64,000 nt of DNA from Trypanosoma brucei gambiense DAL972 (GCF_000210295.1 NC_026740.1:503691-567690); one strand, 5' to 3'. Counted from the first letter of the stretch, positions 34,602-47,531 are shown. A program made the numbers and translations. Notes: a model not told the origin generated them from the letters alone.

Positions 34602-36662
34602 TCATTTCCGTGTGAATGCTGGTGCATCTCGATATTTTCTCTCTTCATGATACGCTATTATAAGCTCTTTCTGTATCTTGTTATCAAATGTTATTTGATA
34701 CTGGTCAATACCATCCCAAAATACTTGTGTTTCCTCAGTTTGTTGCTCAGCATCAGCGGTGTTGTTGTTCACACATCGTTGCCGCGTCTTAATCACACCA
34801 CCATAAATAGCATTAACATATATCATCTCCCATGCCATGTTACGAGAAAAGGTATCCCAATCGGAAAAATACCTTGCAATGTTTGTCATAAATTCCTGTA
34901 ACTCTGAAACACTTGCTTCTTTCCTGTAATTATCTGTTATTTGAATAAGCACAATAGTCTTTGAGGCAACTCCCAGTTGTGGAAAACCATCCCTCATATC
35001 CGCAACCCTTCTAGAGCAATCTTCCACAAAGAAAAAGCCATCCACAAAAAGCTTACTCTCTTCCAATGACCTGTAGAGCACTTTGTATTTACAGTTTCCA
35101 ATTGCATTCTGTCCAGCTTCTGGCAAGAACTTTTGTTCAAAAATTTGAAACTGTTGTGGGGTCATATCTTTCAGGATGCTACGCTTGTCTTCCGTCTCTC
35201 CGAGTCTTCGGAGGTAGTTCAAATGTTTTGTGACCACACAAAAGACTCTAGGAAAGAGAAGTGAAACCAAAGCCCTTGTTTTAAGCGAGTAGGCTCCGAC
35301 CTTACCGTATTCCATCATGAATTCATGGGATGACATACTTTCCGCAACATCTGCAAACAGCGTACAGAGTATCATATTCCCAATGGCAACTGATAGAGGT
35401 CTACAGTGGTATGATTCGAGGTTTCCATATCTGCTCCTCTCCCGTACAATCTTTATTAACGATTCTGTGAAATGATTACCTTTCCATTCAAAATATTTTC
35501 CCATCATCATATCATAGCCATCTCGTCTATTACAACTGAGACTGCTTAGATACCTTATTACCGCCGCCTCACGACAGCCAGCTCCATTACTGAAAACATA
35601 ACGAGGCAGCGGCCCCACAAAGTCAACACGTCTCTCCACCAACCTCCACTCATCCTCTAGTTCTTCCTTAACCTTCAAACGAGCATTTTCATCGAGAGTT
35701 GTATAGTTGGGAAATAGGGACAGTTTCTTCCAGGCCACAAACGCCTTAATGTCACGTACGTCATCGCAGTTTAAAATCACATTCCAACTTAAATAGTCCT
35801 TCTCCCAATCTTCATAATAGTATGTATCCGGAGTGTTGAGTGTAGTTATTCCCCACCCAAGATATTGGGTCTCATAAGGCGGAGTCTCATCAGGTCCATC
35901 AGTATCAAAAATAATATGCCCTCTTATTTTTAAACGCATTTCTTTAATAACATTAGTGACGTCTTTTCTCTTGTACAATACAACCCTCCCTTCCTCATTC
36001 CCCTTCTTGTTGTATATAAGGTAAGCTTTGGCATCCGTGAAATACACAACGACATCAAGCATTCCTTCATGGAAGTGAAGTAGGGAATGAAGTAAAAATG
36101 ATCCAACTCCACATGATTTTCCAATACCAGATATACCAATGACAATGTGTGTTGGTGGTGTGCTCTCTGTCTTTTGCACCCACCATGCATTTAATTTTTG
36201 TTGTATTATATACCACACACGCATCATTTCACGACGGATGTAGACATTATTGTCCATTATACCACTTTCATCATTGATACCTAATTGAAACGTAGCTGAT
36301 GGCCAACCCATCATTGATGTAAGGACAAAGATCTCCAGGCCAGTGGGTCTCTCCTCAAGTTCCTCATCAACTTCACAATGTTCAGGAGTTATATCCACTT
36401 CTTCTTCCGTCCATATGTGTTGTGGTCTTCCAAAGAATACCTTCATACCGAGTGGCTCTTGATTATAACCTGACATCACATAACTCCACTTCGCATAATA
36501 CAGAGACTCATATAACTCCTCTTCACGAGATTTCCTTTTTCCAGTTACCGATGGATTCTGCATCTGTCGTCCACCTCGTTCCTGCACTTCACCTTGTGCA
36601 CGATTAAACCGTTCGTTAAACACATTCTGAGTATTTCTCATATTGCCGTTGTTTTGAATCAT
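34602..36662 (-). CDS. RHS: RHS-8, intact RHS family protein, 686 aa, mosaic
   Basis: Full open frame with the usual TGA stop. It combines the GWPSATFQ segment (118-145, preceded by SMM rather than SKM), the P-loop GISGIGKS, the Ala-Lys-Ala form, TQYLGWG at 253-296, NGAGCREA at 358-413, AESMSSHEF at 437-455 and the IFEQKFLPEAG form near 508. No other copy in the window has this set. Asp-to-Glu in CEVDEELEE and LKIRGHIIFD are private changes. It shows that the GWPSATFQ cassette and the TQYLGWG cassette are not tied to the GIPGTGKS class. Confidence 0.9.
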   Translation of the reverse strand: MIQNNGNMRNTQNVFNERFNRAQGEVQERGGRQMQNPSVTGKRKSREEELYESLYYAKWSYVMSGYNQEPLGMKVFFGRPQHIWTEEEVDITPEHCEVDEELEERPTGLEIFVLTSMMGWPSATFQLGINDESGIMDNNVYIRREMMRVWYIIQQKLNAWWVQKTESTPPTHIVIGISGIGKSCGVGSFLLHSLLHFHEGMLDVVVYFTDAKAYLIYNKKGNEEGRVVLYKRKDVTNVIKEMRLKIRGHIIFDTDGPDETPPYETQYLGWGITTLNTPDTYYYEDWEKDYLSWNVILNCDDVRDIKAFVAWKKLSLFPNYTTLDENARLKVKEELEDEWRLVERRVDFVGPLPRYVFSNGAGCREAAVIRYLSSLSCNRRDGYDMMMGKYFEWKGNHFTESLIKIVRERSRYGNLESYHCRPLSVAIGNMILCTLFADVAESMSSHEFMMEYGKVGAYSLKTRALVSLLFPRVFCVVTKHLNYLRRLGETEDKRSILKDMTPQQFQIFEQKFLPEAGQNAIGNCKYKVLYRSLEESKLFVDGFFFVEDCSRRVADMRDGFPQLGVASKTIVLIQITDNYRKEASVSELQEFMTNIARYFSDWDTFSRNMAWEMIYVNAIYGGVIKTRQRCVNNNTADAEQQTEETQVFWDGIDQYQITFDNKIQKELIIAYHEERKYRDAPAFTRK

Positions 36663-36709
36663 TCCTATCTCAAAATAATAACTTTAAATAGGTAATATTG
36701 CGTTACTTT

Positions 36710-36762
36710 CTGCACATATGTGTGTGTGTGTTAAATCAAATAGTAAAATGAAGGGAATGATG
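36710..36762 (-). promoter_or_regulatory. Candidate trans-splice acceptor of RHS-8
   Basis: Pyrimidine tract, short CA repeat and AG at plus-strand 36710-36711. Confidence 0.5.
36719..36731. repeat. CA/TG microsatellite, short allele
   Basis: 13-bp uninterrupted TG tract. Confidence 0.85.
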
Positions 36763-39190
36763 TGTACACACTATCAAGCAACACATATATACAGTTCATG
36801 AATATCATAAACTAACAGAACAAATTATAACCCCTCCTTACAGTTAAACCCCTTCACAACCCCTTGCTTATATTGAATAGTGATGTTCAATCAATTAAAT
36901 ATTCTGTATGAAAGCATGAGTAATAAGATTTTTAGATATGAGAGATAACAAACACGAAATCCTAAGTGAAGAATACTACTATTTCATATAATATAATATG
37001 TATGCATATAGTATAATATGTCATACTTTTTGAAATAATAAACAATAGTATTAATAATGAGATAAACAGAATTTACAATAATAGATTATACATTGCACAC
37101 GTAATAATGAGGACAACGTATGTCACAAAGGTTCTTAATTATAACATCGAAAGAACATTAACTCAAAGCATCAGCAAACATGCACATACAAACTGTTATT
37201 CATTATAACATCTTGGCTCCATCTCACAGCATAGACGACAATGTTTGAGTGTAAACCGTAACATACAAAACCCAACACAAATATCTTCTGTACTGTCAAA
37301 TATTGGGATGGTATCTCATCTCATTATTAAACACTTTCAACATTATCTTGTTGTCTCCTTGTTTGGGAACTCTCATCTTTGACACTAAGGAATATGTGAA
37401 GATACTAAGATCATTTATTTTTTTATTTACTAGTTGCATTTGCAATTGTTCACATATTCTTTCAGTACACGCAAAAAAATTGAAAGTTTAAGGAAAATTG
37501 AATTATGAGAATAAGGAAACAAAGGATAAATTTTCTGTGAACAATAAAATATTATATAATATCTCAAATCTTCTGCAGTGATTCACCACATGTGGAAAAT
37601 ATATGCAATAGTTACATAACACTGACAACACTGAATAAAGGAATATATTCAATATAGTCAATATAGTCAATATATTTAATGCAAATATTACATGGAATAT
37701 AAGAAGTGTAAGGAATCAAAGGAATATAAAAAATAAAATGTAATGGAGAATGATGGAAACTTAAGATACATCTATGTGAGCATAGCGTTGTGTGAGTAGA
37801 AATCATGTGCATATTTTATCTTAATCTTTCCCTATATTGTACTCACTCACTCGTAAAATTTAATCATGGAAATAAAGTTTAGGGAATAGTAAAGTTGTTC
37901 TTCCACTCGCATCAAGACACAAATACATGCTTTCTGTCATTGGAAATCATGTGTCTTTATTAAATTGTAGTATCCAATAATGAAAAAGAAGTACTCTATT
38001 ACTATATCACTCATCATTTCCTACATCCCTAAATATATCGCATATTGTCACTATACATATTCTTTTTCTTTTTCATATACCATACAACAATCATATATTA
38101 TTTACTTCCTTTCTTTAAACTGATGTCGTAATGTTCCTTTTGGAAGATACAAATAAATAATTGTACAAATATTAACACAAGAGTAATAATAGAAGAAAAG
38201 AATTACCTTAAGGAAACTACATGGAACTTCCATTATATAAGATACTACACTTCATATAAGGGGGAAATACGTAACAGTGGTTGTATCTCTTATTTTGTCC
38301 TCAGTGTATCGGCAATCCTTCAGTAGACACTGCTTTGCAACTGATTTCTTTTATGGATTAAGTTAGTCAGCAGTGTTGAGACAGGTTCCCCCGCATGAGG
38401 AGTGAAGGGACAAAACAATATTCCTACCTTCTAACCTATTGAACAAGAATGTCTCAAACAATATCATTTGTCCCTATTTATTTCTGCAGATGCAAATGCT
38501 ATTGATAGGTGAGATACATCTAAACAGCAACGGATATAACTATACTCATACAGTGTTTCTTTGATTTCTTCTCGTCACCACAGTTGTGTTGGGTTACAAA
38601 TATATACACAGCACTCCTCTTTGTGGCTATAAGTCTCTTTAATATTTGAATGAAATCCTGCTTATCGCTACTGCAATATTTCACACTCTGTGAGGGACAC
38701 TGATATTTGCTTCTTTCGTCCATTTCATATTTTGATAGTTATGTAAATATCTTATGTGCAATCCATCTCCTTTCCAAAATAAATAAAAAGAAAGATAAAA
38801 GCATAAGCAATTATCGACATAAAAACTGGAATGAGTCTCTCGGTTACACGTCGCACGCTTCTAACATATAGACATGCTGCATGTAACCTATTTTTGTTGT
38901 TTCATTCATGTGTCAGTATGATAAAATGAAAATAGTCTCATGTTTCTCCTTGTGCTTTTGTATTGCATAAACTACTGCACTCGTCATCTCTTCCACCTAT
39001 TCATCACACAGGAGTTATTCACTTGCTTTACATGTAGCATATAGTAAAAATACAAAATATCAAATTATTAAATTAATACTTCACTATAAGCAATAAAGCT
39101 TACTTGATTTTGTTTATTTCATTTATATCTGAGTTGAATTACATATGTTAATGAAATTATTCCACTACTCAAAAATACAAACACTTTATT

Positions 39191-39191
39191 G

Positions 39192-39224
<33 letters not shown>

Positions 39225-39225
39225 A
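39191..39225. repeat. (TA)n(GA)n composite microsatellite
   Basis: Allele of spacer 8. Confidence 0.9.
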
Positions 39226-39576
39226 TGGTTTTGAGACACACCACATATCAGTTCTTCAACATTACATATGTGTAAATCCATATTTACAAAAGGTACAGCT
39301 TTTGAATATCTGCATAATTATTTGAAGTATTATTATCTAATGAAGTGAACAGTAGATGTCACTAAAATGCAAATAGTAATAATCCTCTGAAAGGCATAAA
39401 TACTGTTTCACACAATACTCTAAAGTAATGCAGCGCTATGCCATGAATACTTCCACAGAAGATACAACAACTAATGTGCGATAGTTAGTCATAATGATGC
39501 CTTCCATGTGATGAACTCTGCAATACAAATCATACGTTGAACAGAAACTAAAACATTTAATACTAAATATAAATAC

Positions 39577-39676
39577 NNNNNNNNNNNNNNNNNNNNNNNN
39601 NNNNNNNNNNNNNNNNNNNNNNNNNNNNNNNNNNNNNNNNNNNNNNNNNNNNNNNNNNNNNNNNNNNNNNNNNNNN
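39577..39676. other. Assembly gap (100 N) hiding a whole RHS copy
   Basis: Left of the gap the sequence is 2914 bp past an RHS start codon; right of it the sequence resumes about 300 bp past the next one (CCTAAGTGAAG matches 6665-6675). So about 3.0 kb is missing, and it should include the end of one spacer and one entire RHS gene. Confidence 0.9.
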
Positions 39677-40364
39677 TCCTAAGTGAAGAATACTACTATT
39701 TCATATAATATAATATGTATGCATATAGTATAATATGTCATACTTTTTGAAATAATAAACAATAGTATTAATAATGAGATAAACAGAATTTACAATAATA
39801 GATTATACATTGCACACGTAATAATGAGGACAACGTATGTCACAAAGGTTCTTAATTATAACATCGAAAGAACATTAACTCAAAGCATCAGCATATATGC
39901 ACATACAAACTGTTATTCATTATAACATCTTGGCTCCATCTCACAGCATAGACGACAATGTTTGAGTGTAAACCGTAACATACAAAACCCAACACAAATA
40001 TCTTCTGTACTGTTAAATATTGGGATGGTATCTCATCTCATTATTAAACACTTTCAACATTATCTTGTTGTCTCCTTGTTTGGGAACTCTCATCTTTGAC
40101 ACTAAGGAATATGTGAAGATACTAAGATCATTTATTTTTTTATTTCCTAGTTGCATTTGCAATTGTTCACATATTCTTTCAGTACACGCAAAAAAATTGA
40201 AAGTTTAAGGAAAATTGAATTATGAGAATAAGGAAACAAAGGATAAATTTTCTGTGAACAATAAAATATTATATAATATCTTAAATCTTCTGCAGTGATT
40301 CACCACATGTGGAAAATATATGCAATAGTTACATAACACTGACAACACTGAATAAAGGAATATA

Positions 40365-40382
40365 TTCAATATACTCAATATA
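40365..40382. repeat. 9-bp minisatellite, two copies
   Basis: TCAATATAC and TCAATATAT; one copy fewer than in spacer 1. Confidence 0.8.
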
Positions 40383-41898
40383 TTTAATGCAAATATTACA
40401 TGGAATATAAGAAGTGTAAGGAATCAAAGGAATATAAAAAATAAAATGTAATGGAGAATGATGGAAACTTAAGATACATCTATGTGAGCATAGCGTTGTG
40501 TGAGTAGAAATCATGTGCATATTTTATCTTAATTTTTCCCTATATTGTACTCACTCACTCGTAAAATTTAATCATGGAAATAAAGTTTAGGGAATAGTAA
40601 AGTTGTTCTTCCACTCGCATCAAGACACAAATACATGCTTTCTGTCATTGGAAATCATGTGTCTTTATTAAATTGTAGTGTCCAATAATGAAAAAGAAGT
40701 ACTCTATTACTATATCACTCATCATTTCCTACATCCCTAAATATATCGCATATTGTAACTATACATATTCTTTTTCTTTTTCATATACCAAACAACAATC
40801 ATATATTATTTACTTCCTTTCTTTAACCTGATGTCGTAATGTTCCTTTTGGAAGATACAAATAAATAATTGAACAAATATTAACACAAGAGTAATAATAG
40901 AAGAAAAGAATTACCTTAAGGAAACTACATGGAACTTCCATTATATAAGATACTACACTTCATATAAGGGGTAAAAACGTAACAGTGGTTGTATCTCTTA
41001 TTTTGTCCTCAGTGTATCGGCAATCCTTCAGTAGACGCTGCTTTGCAACTGATTTCTTTTATGGATTAAGTTAGTCAGCAGTGTTGAGACAGGTTCCCCC
41101 GCATGAGGAGTGAAGGGACAAAACAATATTCCTACCTTCTAACCTATTGAACAAGAATGTCTCAAACAATATCATTTGTCCCTATTTATTTCTGCAGATG
41201 CAAATGCTATTGATGGGTGAGATACATCTAAACAGCAACGGATATAACTATACTCATACAGTGTTTCTTTGATTTCTTCTCGTCACCACAGTTCTGTTGG
41301 GTTACAAATATATACACAGCACTCCACTTTGTGGCTATAAGTCTCTTTAATATTTGAATGAAATCCTGCCTATCGCTACTGCAATATTTCACACTCTGTG
41401 AGGGACACTGATATTTGCTTCTTTCGTCCATTTCATATTTTGATAGTTATGTAAATATCTTATGTGCAATCCATCTTCTTTCCAAAATAAATAAAAAGAA
41501 AGATAAAAGCATAAGCAATTATCGACATAAAAACTGGAATGAGTCTCTCGGTTACACGTCGCACGCTTCTAACATATAGACACGCTGCATGTAACCTATT
41601 TTTGTTGTTTCATGCATGTGTCAGTATGATAAAATGAAAATAGTCTCATGTTTCTCCTTGTGCTTTTGTATTGCATAAACTACTGGACTCGTCATCTCTT
41701 CCACCTATTCATCACACAGGAGTTGTTCACTTGCTTTACATGTAGCATATAGTAAAAATACAAAATATCAAATTATTAAATTAATACTTCACTATAAGCA
41801 ATAAAGCTTACTTGATTTTGTTTATTTCATTTATATCTGAGTTGAATTACATATGTTAATGAAATTATTCCACTACTCAAAAATACAAACACTTTATT

Positions 41899-41899
41899 G

Positions 41900-41938
<39 letters not shown>
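41899..41938. repeat. (TA)n(GA)n composite microsatellite
   Basis: Allele of the spacer before RHS-9. Confidence 0.9.
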
Positions 41939-42890
41939 ATGGTTTTGAGACACACCACATATCAGTTCTTCAACATTACATATGTGTAAATCCATATTTA
42001 CAAAAGGTACAGCTTTTGAATATCTGCATAATTATTTGAAGTATTATTATCTAATGAAATGAACAGTAGATGTCACTGAAATGCAAATAGTAATAATCCT
42101 CTGAAAGGCATAAATACTGTTTCACACAATACTCTAAAGTAATGCAGCGCTGTGCCATGAATACTTCCACAGAAGATACAACAACTAATGTGCGATAGTT
42201 AGTCATAATGATGCCTTCCATGTGATGAACTCTGCAATACAAATCATACGTTGAACAGAAACTAAAACATTAAATACTAAATATAAATGCATGGGGAAGT
42301 GATGTAAACTATAAGAGGGGTTATGTACGTCAAGGAAGTTTCATTAGAATACAATAATAGTTTTGAATTTTATTAAACAACTTAAAGCTTAACCACATGT
42401 GTGGAAACAACAATCACTTCACTATAGCATTTGTAGATTAGTGATTGTTACTGAAATAAATGAAAAAAAACAAATGAAGTAAATACGGCAAGCACTGCAT
42501 CCCATATTCTGTATTCATCACTGTGTGCTGACGCGTTTGAGTAGCTTTGCCCATTGACAGAAAAAAAAAATAATAAATAAATGAAATCTCTTCTTGCATC
42601 TTGCACAAGTGTATTTCAACAAAACAAAGACGTAAAAGAAATTTTATGCTTAATATATTTACTCATTTATTTGAAGGAAAGGTACAATAGCCAAAAAACT
42701 ATAAAGGTGCATGTGAGTTATACTTCATTGTCAGATAAAGTTAACTTCACAACCCTCCTGAAACACAAAAGGAAAATTAAAAGAATTACAATGAAGAAAC
42801 AGAAGGAATACAATATGTTTTTTCCAACCTCTAACATGTTATATGTAAAAGTGACGAAATGGTCTTCACAATAGGATGCTACTCATGACC

Positions 42891-44951
42891 TCATTTCCGT
42901 GTGAATGCTGGTGCATCTCGATATTTTCTCTCTTCATGATACGCTATTATAAGCTCTTTCTGTATCTTTTTATCAAATGTTATTTGATACTGGTCAATAC
43001 CATCCCAAAATACTTGTGTTTCCTCAGTTTGTTGCTCAGCATCAGCGGTGTTGTTGTTCACACATCGTTGCCGCGTCTTAATCACACCACCATAAATAGC
43101 ATTAACATATATCATCTCCCATGCCATGTTACGAGAAAAGGTATCCCAATCGGAAAAATACCTTGCAATGTTTGTCATAAATTCCTGTAACTCTGAAACA
43201 CTTGCTTCTTTCCTGTAATTATCTGTTATTTGAATAAGCACAATAGTCTTTGAGGCAACTCCCAGTTGTGGAAAACCATCCCGCATATCCGCAACCCTTC
43301 TAGAGCAATCTTCCACAAAGAAAAAGCCATCCACAAAAAGCTCACTCTCCTCCAATGACCTGTAGAGCACCTTGTATTTACAGTTTCCAATTGCATTCTG
43401 TCCAGTTTTTGGTAAGAACATTTGTTCAAAAATTTGAAACTGTTGTGGGGTCATATCTTTCAGGATGCTACGCTTGTCTTCCGTCTCTCCGAGTCTTCGG
43501 AGGTAGTTCAAATGTTTTGTGACCACACAAAAGACTCTAGGAAAGAGAAGTGAAACCAAAGCCCTTGTTTCAAGCGAGTAGGCTCCGACCTTACCGTATT
43601 CCATCATGAATTCATGGGATGACATACTTTCCGCAACATCTGCAAACAGCGTACAGAGTATCATATTCCCAATGGCAACTGATAGAGGTCTACAGTGGTA
43701 TGATTCGAGGTTGCCATATCTGCTCCTCTCCCGTACAATCTTTATTAACGATTCTGTGAAATGATTACCTTTCCATTCAAAATATTTTCCCATCATCATA
43801 TCATAGCCATCTCGTCTATTACAACTGAGACTGCTTAGATACCCTATTACCGCCGCCTCACGACAGCAAGCTCCATTACTGAAAACATAACGAGGCAGCG
43901 GTCCCACAAAGTCAACACGTCTCTCCACCAACCTCCACTCATCCTCTAGTTCTTCCTTAACCTTCAAACGAGCATTTTCATCGAGAGTCGTATAGTTGGG
44001 AAATAGGGACAGTTTCTTCCAGGCCACAAACGCCTTAATGTCACGTACGTCATCGCAGTTTAAAATTATCCTTGTTTGTTGCAGGTTCTTCATCCAGTAC
44101 TTGTAGCGAACTCCATCTGGGGGTGCGAGGACAGTCACACCCCAAACATTTCTTGGGATCTCATAAGGCAGAGTTTCCTTACGACTATTAATATCAAAAA
44201 TAATATGCCCTCTTTTTTTCAAACGCATTTCCTTAATAACATTAGTGACGTCTTCTCTCTTGTACAATACAACCCTCCCTTCCTCATTCCCCTTCTTGTT
44301 GTATATAAGGTAAGCTTTGGAACCCGTGAAAAACACAACGACATCAAGCATTCCTTCATGGAAGTGAAGTAGGGAATGAAGTAAAAATGATCCAACTCCA
44401 CATGATTTTCCAATACCAGATATACCAATGACAATGTGTGTTGGTGGTGTGCTCTCTGTCTTTTCCACCCACCATGCATTTAATTTTCGTTGTATTATAT
44501 ACCACACACGCATCATTTCACGACGGACGTAAATATGACCTCCATTTCCCCCATATAAACTAATTAGACCACCTTGAAATCTATCTGAGGGCCAACCCAT
44601 CATTGATGTAAGGACAAAGATCTCCAGGCCAGTGGGTCTCTCCTCAAGTTCCGCATCAACTTCACAATGTTCAGGAGTTATATCCACTTCTTCTTCCGTC
44701 CATATGTGTTGTGGTCTTCCAAAGAATACCTTCATACCGAGTGGCTCTTGATTATAACCTGACATCACATAACTCCACTTCGCATAATACAGAGACTCAT
44801 ATAACTCCTCTTCACGAGATTTCCTTTTTCCAGTTACCGATGGATTCTGCATCTGTCGTCCACCTTGTTCCTGCACTTCACCTTGTGCACGATTAAACCG
44901 TTCGTTAAACACATTCTGAGTATTTCTCATATTGCCGTTGTTTTGAATCAT
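42891..44951 (-). CDS. RHS: RHS-9, intact RHS family protein, 686 aa, third 118-145 allele
   Basis: Full open frame with the usual TGA. The segment at 118-145 is unlike the two common ones: it starts MGWPSDRFQGG and then joins LISLYGGNGGHIYV, which is the end of the CNPSCGFQ version. The P-loop is GISGIGKS. The strand after it reads VVVFFTGSKA, seen only here. Residues 253-296 are PRNVWG with DINSRKE, 358-413 are NGACCREA, and 437-455 are AESMSSHEF. Near 508 it has IFEQMFLPKTG, a mix of the IFEQK and LVEQM forms. This copy has more private changes than any other intact one, so it may be older or may have drawn on donors outside the window. Confidence 0.9.
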   Translation of the reverse strand: MIQNNGNMRNTQNVFNERFNRAQGEVQEQGGRQMQNPSVTGKRKSREEELYESLYYAKWSYVMSGYNQEPLGMKVFFGRPQHIWTEEEVDITPEHCEVDAELEERPTGLEIFVLTSMMGWPSDRFQGGLISLYGGNGGHIYVRREMMRVWYIIQRKLNAWWVEKTESTPPTHIVIGISGIGKSCGVGSFLLHSLLHFHEGMLDVVVFFTGSKAYLIYNKKGNEEGRVVLYKREDVTNVIKEMRLKKRGHIIFDINSRKETLPYEIPRNVWGVTVLAPPDGVRYKYWMKNLQQTRIILNCDDVRDIKAFVAWKKLSLFPNYTTLDENARLKVKEELEDEWRLVERRVDFVGPLPRYVFSNGACCREAAVIGYLSSLSCNRRDGYDMMMGKYFEWKGNHFTESLIKIVRERSRYGNLESYHCRPLSVAIGNMILCTLFADVAESMSSHEFMMEYGKVGAYSLETRALVSLLFPRVFCVVTKHLNYLRRLGETEDKRSILKDMTPQQFQIFEQMFLPKTGQNAIGNCKYKVLYRSLEESELFVDGFFFVEDCSRRVADMRDGFPQLGVASKTIVLIQITDNYRKEASVSELQEFMTNIARYFSDWDTFSRNMAWEMIYVNAIYGGVIKTRQRCVNNNTADAEQQTEETQVFWDGIDQYQITFDKKIQKELIIAYHEERKYRDAPAFTRK

Positions 44952-44998
44952 TCCTATCTCAAAATAATAACTTTAAATAGGTAATATTGTGTTACTTT

Positions 44999-45010
44999 CT
45001 GCACATATGT

Positions 45011-45048
<38 letters not shown>

Positions 45049-45077
45049 AATCAAATAGTAAAATGAAGGGAATGATG
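44999..45077 (-). promoter_or_regulatory. Candidate trans-splice acceptor of RHS-9, expanded CA tract
   Basis: AG at plus-strand 44999-45000; about 26 extra bases of CA repeat separate it from the pyrimidine tract compared with the short alleles. This is the one intact RHS gene in the window with a long allele. Confidence 0.5.
45008..45046. repeat. CA/TG microsatellite, long allele (39 bp)
   Basis: TG tract with one TTTG interruption near its left end. Confidence 0.9.
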
Positions 45078-47495
45078 TGTACACACTATCAAGCAACACA
45101 TATATACAGTTCATGAATATCATAAACTAACAGAACAAATTATAACCTCTCCTTACAGTTAAACCCCTTAACAACCCCTTGCATATATTGAATAGTGATG
45201 TTCAATCAATTAAATATTCTGTATGAAAGCATGAGTAATAAGATTTTTAGATATGAGAGATAACAAACACGAAATCCTAAGTGAAGAATACTACTATTTC
45301 ATATAATATAATATGTATGCATATAGTATAATATGTCATACTTTTTGAAATAATAAACAATAGTATTAATAATGAGATAAACAGAATTTACAATAATAGA
45401 TTATACATTGCACACGTAATAATGAGGACAACGTATGTCACAAAGGTTCTTAATTATAACATCGAAAGAACATTAACTCAAAGCATCAGCATATATGCAC
45501 ATACAAACTGTTATTCATTATAACATCTTGGCTCCATCTCACAGCATAGACGACAATGTTTGAGTGTAAACCGTAACATACAAAACCCAACACAAATATC
45601 TTCTGTACTGTTAAATATTGGGATGGTATCTCATCTCATTATTAAACACTTTCAACATTATCTTGTTGTCTCCTTGTTTGGGAACTCTCATCTTTGACAC
45701 TAAGGAATATGTGAAGATACTAAGATCATTTATTTTTTTATTTCCTAGTTGCATTTGCAATTGTTCACATATTCTTTCAGTACACGCAAAAAAATTGAAA
45801 GTTTAAGGAAAATTGAATTATGAGAATAAGGAAACAAAGGATAAATTTTCTGTGAACAATAAAATATTATATAATATTTTAAATCTTCTGCAGTGATTCA
45901 CCACATGTGGAAAATATATGCAATAGTTACATAACACTGACAACACTGAATAAAGGAATATATTCAATATACTCAATATATTTAATGCAAATATTACATG
46001 GAATATAAGAAGTGTAAGGAATCAAAGGAATATAAAAAATAAAATGTAATGGAGAATGATGGAAACTTAAGATACATCTATGTGAGCATAGCGTTGTGTG
46101 AGTAGAAATCATGTGCATATTTTATCTTAATTTTTCCCTATATTGTACTCACTCACTCGTAAAATTTAATCATGGAAATAAAGTTTAGGGAATAGTAAAG
46201 TTGTTCTTCCACTCGCGTCAAGACACAAATACATGCTTTCTGTCATTGGAAATCATGTGTCTTTATTAAATTGTAGTATCCAATAATGAAAAAGAAGTAC
46301 TCTATTACTATATCACTCATCATTTCCTACATCCCTAAATATATCGCATATTGTCACTATACATATTCTTTTTCTTTTTCATATACCATACAACAATCAT
46401 ATATTATTTACTTCCTTTCTTTAAACTGATGTCGTAATGTTCCTTTTGGAAGATACAAATAAATAATTGTACAAATATTAACACAAGAGTAATAATAGAA
46501 GAAAAGAATTACCTTAAGGAAACTACATGGAACTTCCATTATATAAGATACTACACTTCATATAAGGGGGAAATACGTAACAGTGGTTGTATCTTTTATT
46601 TGTCCTCAGCGTATCGGCAATCCTTCAGTAGACACTGCTTTGCAACTGATTTCTTTTATGGATTAAGTTAGTCAGCAGTGTTGAGACAGGTTCCCCCGCA
46701 TGAGGAGTGAAGGGACAAAACAATATTCCTACCTTCTAACCTATTGAACAAGAATGTCTCAAACAATATCATTTGTCCCTATTTATTTCTGCAGATGCAA
46801 ATGCTATTGATGGGTGAGATACATCTAAACAGCAACGGATATAACTATACTCATACAGTGTTTCTTTGATTTCTTCTCGTCACCACAGTTGTGTTGGGTT
46901 ACAAATATATACACAGCACTCCACTTTGTGGCTATAAGTCTCTTTAATATTTGAATGAAATCCTGCCTATCGCTACTGCAATATTTCACACTCTGTGAGG
47001 GACACTGATATTTGCTTCTTTCGTCCATTTCATATTTTGATAGTTATGTAAATATCTTATGTGCAATCCATCTCCTTTCCAAAATAAATAAAAAGAAAGA
47101 TAAAAGCATAAGCAATTATCGACATAAAAACTGGAATGAGTCTCTCGGTTACACGTCGCACGCTTCTAACATATAGACATGCTGCATGTAACCTATTTTT
47201 GTTGTTTCATGCATGTGTCAGTATGATAAAATGAAAATAGTCTCATGTTTCTCCTTGTGCTTTTGTATTGCATAAACTACTGGACTCGTCATCTCTTCCA
47301 CCTATTCATCACACAGGAGTTATTCACTTGCTTTACATGTAGCATACAGTAAAAATACAAAATATCAAATTATTAAATTAATACTTCACTATAAGCAATA
47401 AAGCTTACTTGATTTTGTTTATTTCATTTATATCTGAGTTGAATTACATATGTTAATGAAATTATTCCACTACTCAAAAATACAAACACTTTATT

Positions 47496-47496
47496 G

Positions 47497-47531
<35 letters not shown>

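Larger units (their letters stand above)
36663..39576. other. Spacer 8, left part before a gap
   Basis: 2.9 kb of normal spacer without a recognised gene, ending at an N run. The 67-codon ORF (38520-38723) is intact with Trp to Arg and Gln to His changes. The composite tract is at 39191-39225. Confidence 0.85.
39677..42890. other. Spacer upstream of the hidden copy and downstream of RHS-9
   Basis: 3.2 kb without a recognised gene. The minisatellite has two copies (40365-40382). The 67-codon ORF is intact (41228-41431). Confidence 0.85.
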
